Origin: Cristatella mucedo | Taxonomy: Eukaryota > Bryozoa > Phylactolaemata > Cristatellidae | Direction: 5' to 3' | Length of the DNA: 64,000 nucleotides | Assembly: GCA_009760855.2 (NCBI GenBank) | Contig: WPIO01000057.1 | Span: 811,001 to 875,000 of the forward strand | Part shown: positions 49,101 through 59,991 of the stretch, in pieces | Numbering within the stretch: the stretch's first letter is position 1 | How the letters are laid out: the number at the start of each line of letters is the position of its first letter | Made by a program: the position numbers and the translations under genes | The notes under the pieces: model-generated | What the model was told of the DNA's origin: nothing | Seen by the model: the letters and a program-made list of their open reading frames with translations, nothing else | Database searches by the model: none

Positions 49101-52100
49101 CTGGTTTGCTTGAAAGCACAGCTTGCCCTTATTGTGCATCTGCACTCTCTGTTCTGATGCAGTTAGTCGTGCGACAGATTTTCCAACTTTCAAGATGTTG
49201 GGGCCTGACATATGGCCTTCGGTCAGCCATTCATAAGTCTTCCTACAAGCACCTATCACAAAAGGCATCACCTTTCACTCCTAGCAATCCCTGTCTTAAG
49301 ATTAGGGGCTTTCTACCATGGTGGCTGGCCAAAAATTCTAACTAGCTCCTGGGTTCTTTCTAAGCTGGATTGCTGTAATTGTTTTGGTTAGGTTACCGAA
49401 ATAAAAGCCATTCGGCCTTTGCAGGTGTTGGCAAGGCTAGTCAACAAATCCCAGAGGTTCAGCCATGTGCCTCCTTTGCTAAAAGAGCTTTGGCCAGCCA
49501 GCAGATGCAGAGCAAAATCCTTAACACTGACCCACAATGTCTGCCATGGCTTGGCTCCTTCATACTTGGCCGAACTGCAATACCACTTGCAGCCTCCTCG
49601 TGCACTCAGGTCTGTATGGACGATAAATTAGCTATTTCATTCTAAAGTTGTAGCGTTTCGGCATCAGAAGCTTTTGCTCTGAAGGTCCTAGAATGTGGAA
49701 CTCGCTTTCACAGTTCTTATGGAACGACTTCTACTCTCCAGCTGTCGACTGTGGCACATCATTTCTAGCCATCGTGAGCTGTTATTTCCATGCTAGCTCC
49801 TCGACTTCCCTGCTGCTGCTTCTTTCTCGACTGCCTGACGTGGGCTAGCTATGCTTTTCACTTTCTCTTCTGTTGAGTGAGATCAAGTCTCTGCGCATGT
49901 GTACCGAAAGAATCTGAAGCGGTTGCTGCAGCTGATTCTGTTTGTTAGAAGAATAAACCCAGGAGGAAAGATAAATGCTCTTCAAGACCCAGATCGTGGG
50001 TTCGAGTCCTGCAGCGGGTGATCCGTCATCTAACCTTTATTTAGTGGCAGCATGCTTTGCTGTCTGTACCTGTCCGTCCCCTCTGGATGGATGTGCTGAG
50101 TTGCTGACGATCGTCGGCAAAGAGTTAGCTGCTGTCCGCTCACACCAGAGGCATTCCCGCGGGGAGATTATTAGAACCTTGGAAGCAGGATGGGAGCCCG
50201 TGGAACACCTTGGCTTTAGGACATCGATGGCCCATCCAACCGACGGCCCAAGTGGGTGCTGCTGGGCAGATCGCCGATAGGTCTCACAGCTCTAGGTTAA
50301 CCTAGCAACGAGTCACGGTCATACCAAGAGCCTGCTCCTAACCTAGCCACGGTCTGTATCCTGCTGGATCGGCTAGCTGCCTGATGAATGGGCTTTTCTT
50401 GAATTGGCACGGCCCAGTGACAGAGGTGCCTGTGGCTTCTCTCCCGACGTTTGGTCGGTGCCATGGCCGTGTGCCGAGCAGCACATCTCGCCTTGTATCC
50501 CCCACCTGCTGTATCTTTCGCATGCACTCTCGTGGCTTAAGCGTGTTTGCTTCGGTCGTAACATGGTTAGGGGTGACATGCACAGGGTCAGCATGCAAAT
50601 GTGGTTAGTGGCAGCATGCACAGTGTCAGCACGCATAAGCACACCAAGGACGAATCACAGGGACCCACTAAATGCTGTCCTAAATAGGTATGTTTTTAAG
50701 TTTCTTTTAAATGTGGTCAGGTCAGGGGATGTTCTGATGCAGGTCGGGAGGGAGTTCCAGGCTGTGGGAGCATACGAGCTAAATGCACGGTCTCCAAAGG
50801 ATTTAAGGTTTGTACGAGGTATTTCTAGACTGTTGGATTCCGAAAAGCGAGTGGTACGATGCTTTGCCTGATGGGGTAGTATCTCTGAAAGATAGGCTGG
50901 AGCCATAGAATGAAGAGACCTAAAAGTGAGCGACAAAACCTTGAAGTCAATCCGTTGCTTGACTGGTAACCAGTGCAGGTCGGCGAGAAGTGGAGTAATG
51001 TGGCAACTGCGACGCTCACGACAGACAAGCCTAGCTGCAGAGTTTTGCACCAGCTGCAATCGCCTGATCGCACATGCTGGTAGGCCAGTAAGCAGTGAGT
51101 TGCAGAAGTCGAGACGAGATGTCACGAATGCATGGACCAACTTGGACGTGGTATCCTTATCTAAACAAGCCCTAATTTTAGCAATGTTATGAAGCTGAAA
51201 ATAGGCTGATTTGACTGTGGAGCTGATGTGGTCGTCTAACGAGAGGTCGCTTTGGAATATGACACCTAGATTTCGAGCTGATGCAACTGGAGATATGCTG
51301 CCATCGATCGACCCTTGTAGGCGTCACGGCAGTCGAGCCGGAATGGCTGCCCGCCCAGGCGGCTGGCCTCTGCCAGTTCTCTGCACCGCTGCCAGAGCCC
51401 GAGCCGAGCTACGACGTGGCGCGTGGCGTCGTCCTCTGTCACTTCACCTCCACCTACGGTAGGTGCTCTCGCACAGCGGCTGCTGCCACTGACTGCTACA
51501 GCCTCCATTCCTCGGCCTCCATCCGCCGCGGTGGCCCGCGCAGCCAAGCATCATCAGCATTTGCGCTCTCGGTCGAGCTGTATGTAGTTCATCTTTCCTT
51601 TATTGCCCCTGTAGGCCCCCACGCCTGGCAGATGCCGGCCGTGCAGCTGGAGTACCCGGCCGGCCTGGATCGATACAAGTGGTTTGCCAGATTCCTGCTC
51701 GAGGGCAAGGCTGTACCCGCCCTGGCCAAGCATAGCCTCTCTCTGCTGTCGTCACCCTCGACGATGGTGAAATTCTGGGCCAAGTGAGTGTACGAGCTGC
51801 TCTTTGCATCAATCATCGAAGGCAGCCAGCTCGCCGCCATTGCTCAGTCATGCTCCCATGCTTCGCCGGGTGGCGGCTCGCTGACATCTTGAGCATGGCA
51901 CCACAGTGCCCTCTCCTGACAAAAGACTCGTTGTGCTGCTGCATAGCCTGCATATTTATTAACTGCCATGGCTGTTCTAGGATCGCCTGTGATTTTTTTT
52001 TCTCGCCTTTGATTAGATAGGGGGTTGTGCCTGCATAGTTTACCGTGCATGAGTGCACGAGTAGTCGTTGCGAGTGCCAGCAAACGTCGCGACACGCACG

Positions 52101-55100
52101 GCCTGTGCACACCTTTCGAGGGCGAGTCGGAGCTCGATTTGTCTTTATGGCTGAGCAGCCAGCTTTGGTAATGTTGGCTGTCTTCTGTCTGCATCGGTCG
52201 TGCACGTGTCAGTTGCAGTTTTGTGCTGCTGCTGCTGCTGCGTGCACACAGTAGCCAGTACTGTGAGCACCGAGGCATATGCTAATAACCTGTTGTGGTG
52301 GATATGCTGTTCCGTGATTGTGGCCCCCTGAAACCTGCAGTCATCGACTATCTCTTGCTTAGTCATGCGTACAGTATAAATGGGACCCAAAGGAATGCCG
52401 ATGGCAGAAGTGCTAGGGCCAGTGCCTGGTAACCTGCAGCCAGTGAGGGCCCATTGGTACTGTCCACTAACGCTGCCAAATAATGCTTGTTTGCAGGCAC
52501 GCCTACTGCTTAAGGCTGTCCTCTTATGCCCTTATGTATATGTGGGTGTGATAATGTGTTAATAGTATTGATAGGTCTTTTGTATTGTACACTAAGAACA
52601 TCTAGTCTCTATCTGCGTGAGTGCTTTACAACTCGAGAGAGACATGAAAGGTATAATCCATGTCCAAGAATACTAGAAGCACCGAAATATCGTGCTTAGT
52701 AGGACATCCAAAAAAACACAATGCGCAGGTAACTAAGCAAAGCATGTGGGAACAAGCTCGGACAAGTCACTGGGGCACAGGGTGGGTTAAGCGGAATAGT
52801 TGCATCTTCAGCGTGGACCTAAGTGATGTTAAATAAGTGTGTTTGGTTACAGAAGCAGGAAGCGATCACTAGAATTTTGGTTCATATGAAGGCTTGCCAC
52901 CAAAAGGTTTCAATCTAGTACAGTGACCAGTAAGGCGACTGGCAGCCGAGGAACAGCGGCGGGTATTGGGAGAGCGCCCAGAGAGGAGGAGCGAAGACGT
53001 CGGTCTGGTGAAGCTAACGAGTGAATCCACGTGTATGCCAGAAAGATCTTGAAGTCGACTGAATGCTTGACATGAAACCAGCAAAGCTCGTACACAATGG
53101 GTGTGATTACGCCATTGACGACAGACCAGACGAGCTGCTGAGTTTTACATCAGCGCCCGACGATTGACGGTGCATGCCGAGAGTGCTGCATCGATCTAGT
53201 TGCAACGTCACAAAGGCATCCATTACCTTGGCTTTTGCATTCTTTTCATAGCAGGCCCTGATTTTGACAGCAATGCCCAGCTTAAAAGTAGGCTGACTTG
53301 ACAGCATAGGCAAGCGCTGGTCCGACGGAAAGTCGTGTTAGAACAGCACTCCCAGATTACCGGCAGACATCACGGGGAAGGTGATGCCAATAGAACCTAT
53401 CACGAGGGTGTAGGTAAACATGAATGATTAAGCCAGCGGTCGTTGCAGGCAGAGCAGCTGTGAGAGCCATGCTACTTTCACCTCGATTTTTCTGCCACCA
53501 ATCGGACGTACGTTTAGGCTGGGTTTTCCGGTAATCGAGCCCACGCATCCGGTAATCGAGCCCACGCATCCGTACTAGAGTCTAGCTGCATCGTGCCAAA
53601 GGTACCATGGACCAAGTTACTTGGTGCCGATTGCCATTCGGCAAGTTAGCGAAAGCCTACCGTTTAGCTAGCTGGGTCCGTTCGATCGGGACATCGTGCG
53701 CTGGACTCGAACTGCCGCCGCCGCGTGGAGGGATGGAGGCGTGCTTCCGATCAGCGCGTCATCGGTAATCACTGGCCGTGCTGTCGCTTCTGCAGTGTTC
53801 TGGTCTCATTCATGCGAAGCCTCCGTTAGCCGTATGTGTGTGCTAGCTCTTTCTCCTCTCTGAGTATCTCTCCGCCACGGCTATCCCTGTGGCAGCCTTG
53901 CTATGCCCCAGATCGCAAGACTGGCCAAAATGTATTGTAGTAGCAGCTGGTGCGGCGGCAGTGCAGGCTACCAAAAAAAAGTCCTGCCGACATATCGCTG
54001 TCTCGACCGGGTACTGCTTGACCATCTGTCGGCCTGTCCGAATTCTAAAAGAAAACGCGCTGCACCCACTCCGGACGTCGCCACCTCTTTCCTATAGTGG
54101 CAGCTCTGTAGCCCCTTTGCTTAGTAATGGCGGTGGAGGGGTAGGCATAGCTGGCGCCTGCTTCGCCGGTCTAGCTGTTTGTTGATGAGCGTTGTTAGAT
54201 ACCTCGATTATGGCCTTATCGAGCGTGCCCTCGCAGGCCTCTCCTCCTGGCATGCCTGCCGAGCAATCCCCCATCAGTGCAGTGACTCACCGGCTGTGCA
54301 TGCACAGGACTCCTTTCAACTTATCCCCGGCGGTCGTCACCCGAACAATGGAACGCTCAACCTTGCATTGTCCACCCAGCCAAGCAGCAATTGCTAAAAG
54401 AGTGTAGGGGTGCTTTCAGTGCCATCCCAACAGCTAGAAGAATGACCTAGGATGATGCTCTCTGACCTGCAGAGCACTAATGGAAAGGAGGCTGGGCAGA
54501 GGAATCTGGGGAATCCCTGAGAGAGTGAGTGCCATCGCTAGATGACAGCTGTTGCAGCATGTGCAGAGCCGAGTACTCCCACTTCCTGACTGCTTCTCTT
54601 TCCAGTCGTACCTATGGTCTCAGTCTTAGGCAACTTGCAGCTGTGAGGCCCTAATTAGTCACCTGCCTGTACCTGAATCCTCACTTGCACCTGGTTGGAT
54701 TATGCTAGATCGGGAGTTCTCTCTGTACTTGAATAGCTTCCTAACCAGGCAGACTTCCGGTGTGCTTTACCCTGCCTTCCTTTTTTTTAAGAGTAGTGCA
54801 GATGTTTAAATGCCAAATCTACCTCGGGCTACCAATACCAGTCAGCCCAACGCCAATGCCTAATGCTGATTACTTCTGCAGCTTGTGGTCGGCCGAAAGC
54901 CCTGCGGGGAGGCTTTATTTGCCGATGCAGAAATTGCACAGTGGTAGCCACCAACCGGTCGATATGTCCATGGCACGAAAATGCTGAATGGTGGTTGCTT
55001 GCCGAAACTCTCATGTGAATGCTCCGACGTTCATTATAGTTGGGCATCGTCGCAGACCTCAATGGCAGCTTGATTGCATTATGGCCTCTTGATTGACAGT

Positions 55101-55494
55101 GGCTCGTTGGTTGGCGGGCGCATTCTAGCTCAGCATACTCCGCGGTCGTGCCACATTGGTTGGTGCGCACGCAAGCCGCTGCTGCTGCTTTGTCTGCAGG
55201 CTGCAGCCTCGTACCGACGGCCTGCTCCGGGCCCTGTGCAAGGCCGGCGTCGATTCGGCCGCCAAGCTTGCCGAAGCGTGGCGTCGGGAGCCGCTCTGTG
55301 AGTTGTCGCTGTGGACCGCCCTTTCGCCTGCTGCCGCTCGCTCTCCTGCCGGCGAGTCTCGAGCGTGTCGCTGTGCTCTCGTCGAAGCCCTTCGCTACCT
55401 TTTCCTCGTTGCAGTTCTTCTTCAGCCCTACTTGGACTGGCTGCCTCAGTCACTTCACAAGGAAGTCAGCCAAGCGTGGCCACCGATCACATGA
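19082..55494 (+). CDS. DHX37: DHX37 DEAH-box RNA helicase, complete 27-exon gene
   Basis: Nucleolar DEAH-box ATPase of the DHX37/Dhr1(Ecm16) family. The family acts with UTP14 to strip U3 snoRNA from pre-18S rRNA during 90S to pre-40S maturation. I joined 27 exons by splice sites and alignment to the family: 3456 nt, 1151 residues plus TGA, no internal stop, and all phases agree. Layout: basic, acidic/Ser-rich N-terminus (1-239); RecA1 with Walker A GETGSGKT (268-275), motif Ia TEPRR (297-301), DEAH (365-368) and SAT (401-403); RecA2 with TNVAETS (592-598) and QRAGRAGR (639-646); then winged-helix, ratchet and OB regions ending in AWPPIT. An acidic insertion (about 495-557) sits inside RecA2, as in the family. 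The start is the first ATG after an in-frame stop at 19037. Introns range from 98 bp to 10.6 kb and are packed with LINE and SINE relics. Identity is firm; a few weak splice sites are noted under the exons. Confidence 0.96.
19312..19500 (+). CDS. DHX37: DHX37 exon 2 (residues 28-90)
   Basis: Carries the family signature DASNPVALP and a Lys/Arg-rich stretch ([20 protein letters not shown]), probably for nucleolar targeting or RNA contact. Acceptor CTTGCAG; donor GTCAGC is weak, but the downstream exon restores family alignment. Confidence 0.88.
19673..19870 (+). mobile_element. SINE-B in DHX37 intron 2
   Basis: Complete head to tail, ending in a TTATAATTAATTAA-rich stretch 80 nt before exon 3. 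Confidence 0.85.
19952..20037 (+). CDS. DHX37: DHX37 exon 3 (residues 91-118)
   Basis: Encodes [20 protein letters not shown], a predicted helix matching the conserved QKLSEVQAS segment of the family. Acceptor TTGTAG, donor GTAGGA; leaves a 2-nt split codon that exon 4 completes. Confidence 0.85.
20555..20935 (+). mobile_element. LINE-A 3' end in intron 3
   Basis: RT C-terminal traces ([18 protein letters not shown]), 3' UTR and the GAGATTGAGTTCTC hairpin with ATT tail. Confidence 0.8.
21066..21290 (-). mobile_element. LINE-A 3' UTR, antisense, intron 3
   Basis: Starts with AAT repeats, then CACTTGATAAAGCGCCCTCA and the CATGCACAGGGTCAGCATGC block; 5'-truncated. Confidence 0.85.
21888..22248 (+). 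CDS. DHX37: DHX37 exon 4 (residues 119-239), acidic/low-complexity linker
   Basis: Pro-, Ser- and acid-rich linker ([20 protein letters not shown]) followed by an Ala/Val/Pro stretch ending [11 protein letters not shown], which matches the FIPVNR motif just before the helicase core. Acceptor TCCAG, donor GTGAGA. The linker is disordered in the family, and its length differs from human. Confidence 0.9.
22685..22770 (+). mobile_element. LINE-A tail, degenerate, intron 4
   Basis: GTGCCTAGAAATAGATGTAG, CTATGCAAATGC and TTATTATTATG. Confidence 0.5.
22995..23055 (+). mobile_element. SINE-C fragment (B-box part) in intron 4
   Basis: GGTCGTGGGCTCGAGCCCTG and GGCATAC only. Confidence 0.5.
23537..23685 (+). 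CDS. DHX37: DHX37 exon 5, Walker A (residues 240-288)
   Basis: RARRGLPI-type helicase entry with a Q-motif-like region and ATP-binding motif [21 protein letters not shown] (K274, T275). Acceptor CTGCAG, donor GTGAGC; splits codon 289. Confidence 0.95.
24352..24570. repeat. Imperfect inverted repeat (foldback), intron 5
   Basis: Core arms 24394-24422 and 24497-24525 pair at 27 of 29 positions. Weaker pairing extends outward, and TAATACGRTGTCGTT recurs at 24366 and 24432. No coding content; perhaps a small foldback transposon. Confidence 0.75.
24680..24995 (+). mobile_element. LINE-A fragment, intron 5
   Basis: RT C-terminus traces and a GTAGAGATTAAGTTCTCTTG tail with CTATACAAATGAATT. Confidence 0.65.
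25035..25362 (+). mobile_element. LINE-B 3' UTR with (ACATT)n, intron 5
   Basis: GCAGGTCCTAGACTGTGAAA to GAGATACATTACATTACATT; truncated at the 5' side. Confidence 0.85.
25603..25792 (+). CDS. DHX37: DHX37 exon 6, motifs Ia and Ib (residues 289-352)
   Basis: Contains ITEPRRVAA (motif Ia) and MTDGVLLKE (motif Ib), the RNA-contacting loops of RecA1. Acceptor GAGGCAG; donor GTAGTC. Confidence 0.95.
26043..26156 (+). CDS. DHX37: DHX37 exon 7, DEAH box (residues 353-390)
   Basis: Contains [20 protein letters not shown]: motif II with the Mg-coordinating D365 and E366. Acceptor CCACAG, donor GTGGCA. Confidence 0.95.
26354..26455 (+). CDS. DHX37: DHX37 exon 8, SAT motif (residues 391-424)
   Basis: Encodes [15 protein letters not shown], motif III coupling ATP hydrolysis to unwinding, with the DHX37-specific RVEDF. 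Acceptor CGGCAG, donor GTGCGT. Confidence 0.95.
26596..26679 (+). CDS. DHX37: DHX37 exon 9 (residues 425-452)
   Basis: Encodes [20 protein letters not shown], the RecA1-RecA2 connection typical of DHX37. Acceptor TTTAG, donor GTGGGT; phase 0 on both sides. Confidence 0.93.
27026..27152 (+). CDS. DHX37: DHX37 exon 10, start of RecA2 (residues 453-494)
   Basis: Encodes [20 protein letters not shown] (motif IV region) and [10 protein letters not shown]. Acceptor TTGAAG lacks the usual CAG/TAG, but the frame and family alignment require it. Donor GTGGGC. Confidence 0.9.
27393..27459 (+). CDS. DHX37: DHX37 exon 11 (residues 495-516)
   Basis: Short exon of the variable insertion in RecA2. It ends in PTVISLD, corresponding to the family INLDxY motif. 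Donor GTTCGT is unusual, but joining here restores [13 protein letters not shown] across the junction. Confidence 0.78.
27656..27740 (+). CDS. DHX37: DHX37 exon 12 (residues 517-545)
   Basis: Encodes [20 protein letters not shown] and an acidic run, the second half of the RecA2 insertion. Acceptor TTGTAG, donor GTAAGC. Confidence 0.85.
28028..28140 (-). mobile_element. LINE-A 3' tail, antisense, intron 12
   Basis: AATAATAATTCACTTGATAA, AGCGCCCTCAGAGAACTTAA and GGCGCTTTACATTTGCTG. Confidence 0.85.
28330..30410 (+). mobile_element. LINE-B copy with reverse transcriptase, intron 12
   Basis: CR1/L2-type RT. Linker [14 protein letters not shown] is near 28470. A 233-codon frame (28929-29630) carries [62 protein letters not shown] and [16 protein letters not shown]. 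The first catalytic Asp of motif A is His (CAT), and a 33-bp in-frame duplication lies between PQGS and YADD. The C-terminus, 3' UTR and a duplicated ACATAAT-type tail follow. Inactive, same strand as DHX37. Confidence 0.92.
30647..30847 (+). CDS. DHX37: DHX37 exon 13, motif V (residues 546-612)
   Basis: Encodes [13 protein letters not shown] and [14 protein letters not shown] (motif V), ending YVVDTGK. Acceptor TTTGTAG. The donor is GCAAGA, a GC-AG intron: only this junction gives the conserved [18 protein letters not shown] with no gap. Confidence 0.95.
30848..30853 (+). promoter_or_regulatory. Non-canonical GC 5' splice site (intron 13)
   Basis: Exon 13 ends AAG and the intron begins GCAAGA. 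This fits the U1-compatible AG|GCAAG class of GC-AG introns; the acceptor at 31722-31723 is AG. No nearby GT donor keeps the conserved reading without adding residues. Confidence 0.85.
31066..31240 (+). mobile_element. SINE-B in intron 13
   Basis: Head GTGAGCCGTGATGGCGAGCT, B-box GGGTTCGAATCC, body and T-run end are all present. Confidence 0.85.
31340..31480 (-). mobile_element. SINE-B, antisense, degenerate, intron 13
   Basis: TTTTAACAGCCTCATTTG, CACCTCTTGCAGTTGGCAA and GGATTCAAACCCGCGATCTC. Confidence 0.65.
31724..31848 (+). CDS. DHX37: DHX37 exon 14, motif VI (residues 613-653)
   Basis: Encodes [19 protein letters not shown] with arginine fingers R643 and R646 of motif VI. Acceptor TATGTAG, donor GTACCG; splits codon 654. 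Confidence 0.95.
31996..32208. repeat. 70-bp tandem repeat, intron 14
   Basis: Units begin at 32021, 32091 and 32161 (GGGTGGTGATTGAGTTGGGA...); nearly identical, with a partial unit before the first. Confidence 0.95.
32340..34040 (-). mobile_element. LINE-A copy, long but decayed, intron 14
   Basis: On the - strand: N-terminal RT traces ([15 protein letters not shown]), the active-site block [15 protein letters not shown] near 33170, then [20 protein letters not shown] and [12 protein letters not shown]. Many stops and frame breaks. Confidence 0.75.
33983..34014. repeat. 12-bp stem hairpin in intron 14
   Basis: AAGCTAGGGAAG, 8-nt loop, CTTCCCTAGCTT; perfect arms. Confidence 0.9.
34197..34293 (+). 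CDS. DHX37: DHX37 exon 15 (residues 654-686)
   Basis: Encodes [20 protein letters not shown] and [11 protein letters not shown], the start of the winged-helix domain. Acceptor CTTGCAG, donor GTTTGT. Confidence 0.94.
34420..34485 (+). CDS. DHX37: DHX37 exon 16 (residues 687-708)
   Basis: Encodes [20 protein letters not shown], the conserved winged-helix/ratchet junction. Acceptor CTGTAG, donor GTAAGC. Confidence 0.93.
34652..34766 (+). CDS. DHX37: DHX37 exon 17 (residues 709-746)
   Basis: Encodes [14 protein letters not shown] and then a short Lys/Ala-rich loop specific to this protein. Acceptor TTGCAG, donor GTGAGT; phase 1. Confidence 0.93.
35352..35498 (+). mobile_element. SINE-C copy in DHX37 intron 17 (best example)
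   Basis: Pol III A-box TGGCCCAGTGGTTAAGGCG, B-box GGGCTCGAGTC, then CATATGCGAAGCACCTGAAT and an AGATTAAGTTC...CTATACAAATGAATT tail. The tail resembles the 3' end of LINE-A, pointing to LINE-A as its driver. Confidence 0.8.
35783..35958 (+). CDS. DHX37: DHX37 exon 18 (residues 747-805)
   Basis: Encodes [20 protein letters not shown] and [10 protein letters not shown], the ratchet-domain core conserved across DEAH helicases. The polypyrimidine tract before the acceptor (CTTATAG) is long and T-rich. Donor GTAAGC. Confidence 0.95.
36057..36122 (+). CDS. DHX37: DHX37 exon 19 (residues 806-827)
   Basis: Encodes [14 protein letters not shown], matching the family segment before the second helical block. 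Acceptor TTGTAG, donor GTAAGT. Confidence 0.92.
36425..36705 (+). mobile_element. LINE-A relic, intron 19
   Basis: FETVP-type RT end traces, then CGTGCCTAGGACGAGTTTTG and ATT repeats. Confidence 0.5.
36706..38330. other. DHX37 intron 19, right part: nothing recognised
   Basis: No exon-like, repeat-family or RNA signal seen. Confidence 0.5.
38331..38487 (+). CDS. DHX37: DHX37 exon 20 (residues 828-879)
   Basis: Encodes [19 protein letters not shown] and the [20 protein letters not shown] helices. Acceptor CGGCAG, donor GTAAGA; phase 1. Confidence 0.94.
38985..39195 (+). mobile_element. LINE-B 3' UTR relic, intron 20
   Basis: TGTGAGGTGTAGTGTGCTGG, CTCACCAAAAGTATCACTTG and GGGAGTTGCAGATAAAAGAC match the tail in order. 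Confidence 0.5.
39825..39945 (+). CDS. DHX37: DHX37 exon 21 (residues 880-919)
   Basis: Encodes [20 protein letters not shown], matching the PPTESQVTYLRQIVTAGL segment of the human protein. Acceptor TTTCTAG, donor GTGAAG. Confidence 0.93.
40070..40163 (+). CDS. DHX37: DHX37 exon 22 (residues 920-951)
   Basis: Variable surface segment ending ELKHTYQ, equivalent to the KWRNAYK stretch. Weakly conserved, so the acceptor (CTGTAG) rests mainly on phase agreement. Donor GTAGGG. Confidence 0.8.
40645..40762 (+). CDS. DHX37: DHX37 exon 23 (residues 952-990)
   Basis: Encodes [20 protein letters not shown] (OB-fold region with the family VFIHPSSVLF signature). Acceptor TTGCAG, donor GTACCT. It precedes the 10.6-kb intron 23. 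Confidence 0.94.
41325..42060 (-). mobile_element. LINE-B, antisense, intron 23
   Basis: - strand frames give [36 protein letters not shown] and the RT NLGV region up to 42060. Confidence 0.8.
42995..43125 (-). mobile_element. LINE-A 3' tail, antisense, intron 23
   Basis: AAT repeats followed by TTCACTTGATAAAGCGCCCT and GCGCTTTACATTTGCTGC; looks young. Confidence 0.88.
43640..43776 (+). mobile_element. Degenerate SINE-C in intron 23
   Basis: A-box eroded, B-box GGGCACGAGCC; tail TTAGGGCGCTATACAAATGA is well kept. Confidence 0.7.
44857..44931. repeat. 25-bp tandem repeat x3, intron 23
   Basis: TGGCAGAAGCCAGAGCATTG units start at 44857, 44882 and 44907. Confidence 0.9.
45360..45508 (+). mobile_element. 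SINE-B, strongly degenerate, intron 23
   Basis: GGTAAGGTAGTTGCTGTTCA head and AGGAGGCTGCTAAATCGACT end; B-box lost. Confidence 0.5.
47508..47730 (-). mobile_element. LINE-A 3' UTR, antisense, intron 23
   Basis: AAGGTGCCCTCAGAGAACTC and ATGCACAGGGTCAGCATGC. Confidence 0.85.
49180..49960 (+). mobile_element. LINE-B relic, intron 23
   Basis: [15 protein letters not shown], then [33 protein letters not shown] and CTAGAATGTGGAACTCGC blocks. Confidence 0.75.
49985..50030 (+). mobile_element. SINE-B B-box fragment
   Basis: ATCGTGGGTTCGAGTCCTGC and GCGGGTGAT only. Confidence 0.4.
50561..51312 (-). mobile_element. LINE-A RT C-terminus, antisense, up to exon 24
   Basis: Well-kept 161-codon frame (51140-50655, -): [40 protein letters not shown] and [20 protein letters not shown]. 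It extends rightwards to about 51312, within 10 nt of the DHX37 exon 24 acceptor. Confidence 0.88.
51321..51458 (+). CDS. DHX37: DHX37 exon 24 (residues 991-1036)
   Basis: Encodes [20 protein letters not shown] and [11 protein letters not shown] of the OB-like domain. The acceptor CTTGTAG directly follows an antisense LINE-A relic. Donor GTAGGT. Confidence 0.94.
51615..51783 (+). CDS. DHX37: DHX37 exon 25 (residues 1037-1092)
   Basis: Encodes [15 protein letters not shown] and [13 protein letters not shown], highly conserved in the family C-terminal region. Acceptor CTGTAG, donor GTGAGT. Confidence 0.95.
52560..53420 (-). mobile_element. Diverged LINE-A copy, intron 25
   Basis: Antisense match to the RT C-terminus by block order (CTTGAAGTCGACTGAATGCT, GACAGACCAGACGAGCTGCT, AGGCTGACTTGACAGCATA). 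Probably an older subfamily. Confidence 0.6.
53421..55199. other. Intron 25, right part: nothing recognised
   Basis: An 18-bp CGGTAATCGAGCCCACGC direct duplication lies near 53529-53567; otherwise no clear feature. Confidence 0.5.
55200..55297 (+). CDS. DHX37: DHX37 exon 26 (residues 1093-1125)
   Basis: Encodes [20 protein letters not shown] and EAWRREPL. Acceptor TCTGCAG, donor GTGAGT; phase 1. Confidence 0.94.
55415..55494 (+). CDS. DHX37: DHX37 exon 27, C-terminus and stop (residues 1126-1151)
   Basis: Encodes [20 protein letters not shown] and ends AWPPIT-TGA, matching the conserved AWPPTT end of DHX37. Acceptor GTTGCAG. Confidence 0.95.
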
Positions 55495-55570
55495 GTTGGC
55501 AGGATGTCTGACTGCTAGCTCACTGGACACTGGCCGGCTGCTCCTCATGCATAGCCAATGGGCTGTAGCT

Positions 55571-55578
55571 AGAGAGAG

Positions 55579-55635
<57 letters not shown>

Positions 55636-55655
55636 CATACATACATACACATACA
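55571..55655. repeat. Compound AG/TA/ACAT microsatellite
   Basis: Short AG run, then about 49 bp of pure AT/TA alternation, then ACAT repeats, all within the DHX37 3' UTR. Confidence 0.95.
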
Positions 55656-55825
55656 TATATGTTTTTCACCTGCCGGTCGGGTCGACTTGCCATGGCTGAC
55701 ATTAATCTAATGGCAGCTCTCCACAAAGCTGCCTCGACCTGCGTCTGGAAGAGAGACTCTTACACTTGCACTGCAAGTTGTGCTGCTGCTACTGCTGCAG
55801 TCTTATGTGCGTGGCCAGGCGACGA

Positions 55826-55847
55826 AATAAACGAGTCGTGAAATAAA
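55826..55847 (+). terminator. DHX37 poly(A) signals (two AATAAA)
   Basis: AATAAA at 55826-55831 and 55842-55847, about 330-350 nt after the DHX37 stop. The 3' UTR they imply carries AG, TA and ACAT microsatellites. Confidence 0.6.
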
Positions 55848-55855
55848 TTAAAACA

Positions 55856-55861
55856 TTTATT
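55856..55861 (-). terminator. Beta-tubulin poly(A) signal
   Basis: TTTATT on the + strand reads AATAAA for the - strand gene, about 155 nt after the tubulin stop. It lies 9 nt from the second DHX37 signal on the opposite strand. Confidence 0.6.
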
Positions 55862-56012
55862 TTGTTCAGAGCGGGTCACTCCGAACCTCTCTCTCCATAG
55901 GCAGCCGGGCACGGGCCGCCGCTGCCACACACTCGTTCACAAAAGCACTGTCACATTGTCATCGCAGTCGACTGCATTCTTGCCCCACCCGTCCTACTGA
56001 GCGAAAGGCGGC

Positions 56013-59991
<3,979 letters not shown>

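Larger units (their letters stand above)
40763..51320 (+). other. DHX37 intron 23 (10.6 kb)
   Basis: By far the largest intron. LINE-A, LINE-B, SINE-B and SINE-C relics on both strands account for roughly a third. A GC-rich section (44450-45250) has ORFs up to 217 codons with no domain-like content. No nested gene was identified. Confidence 0.75.
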
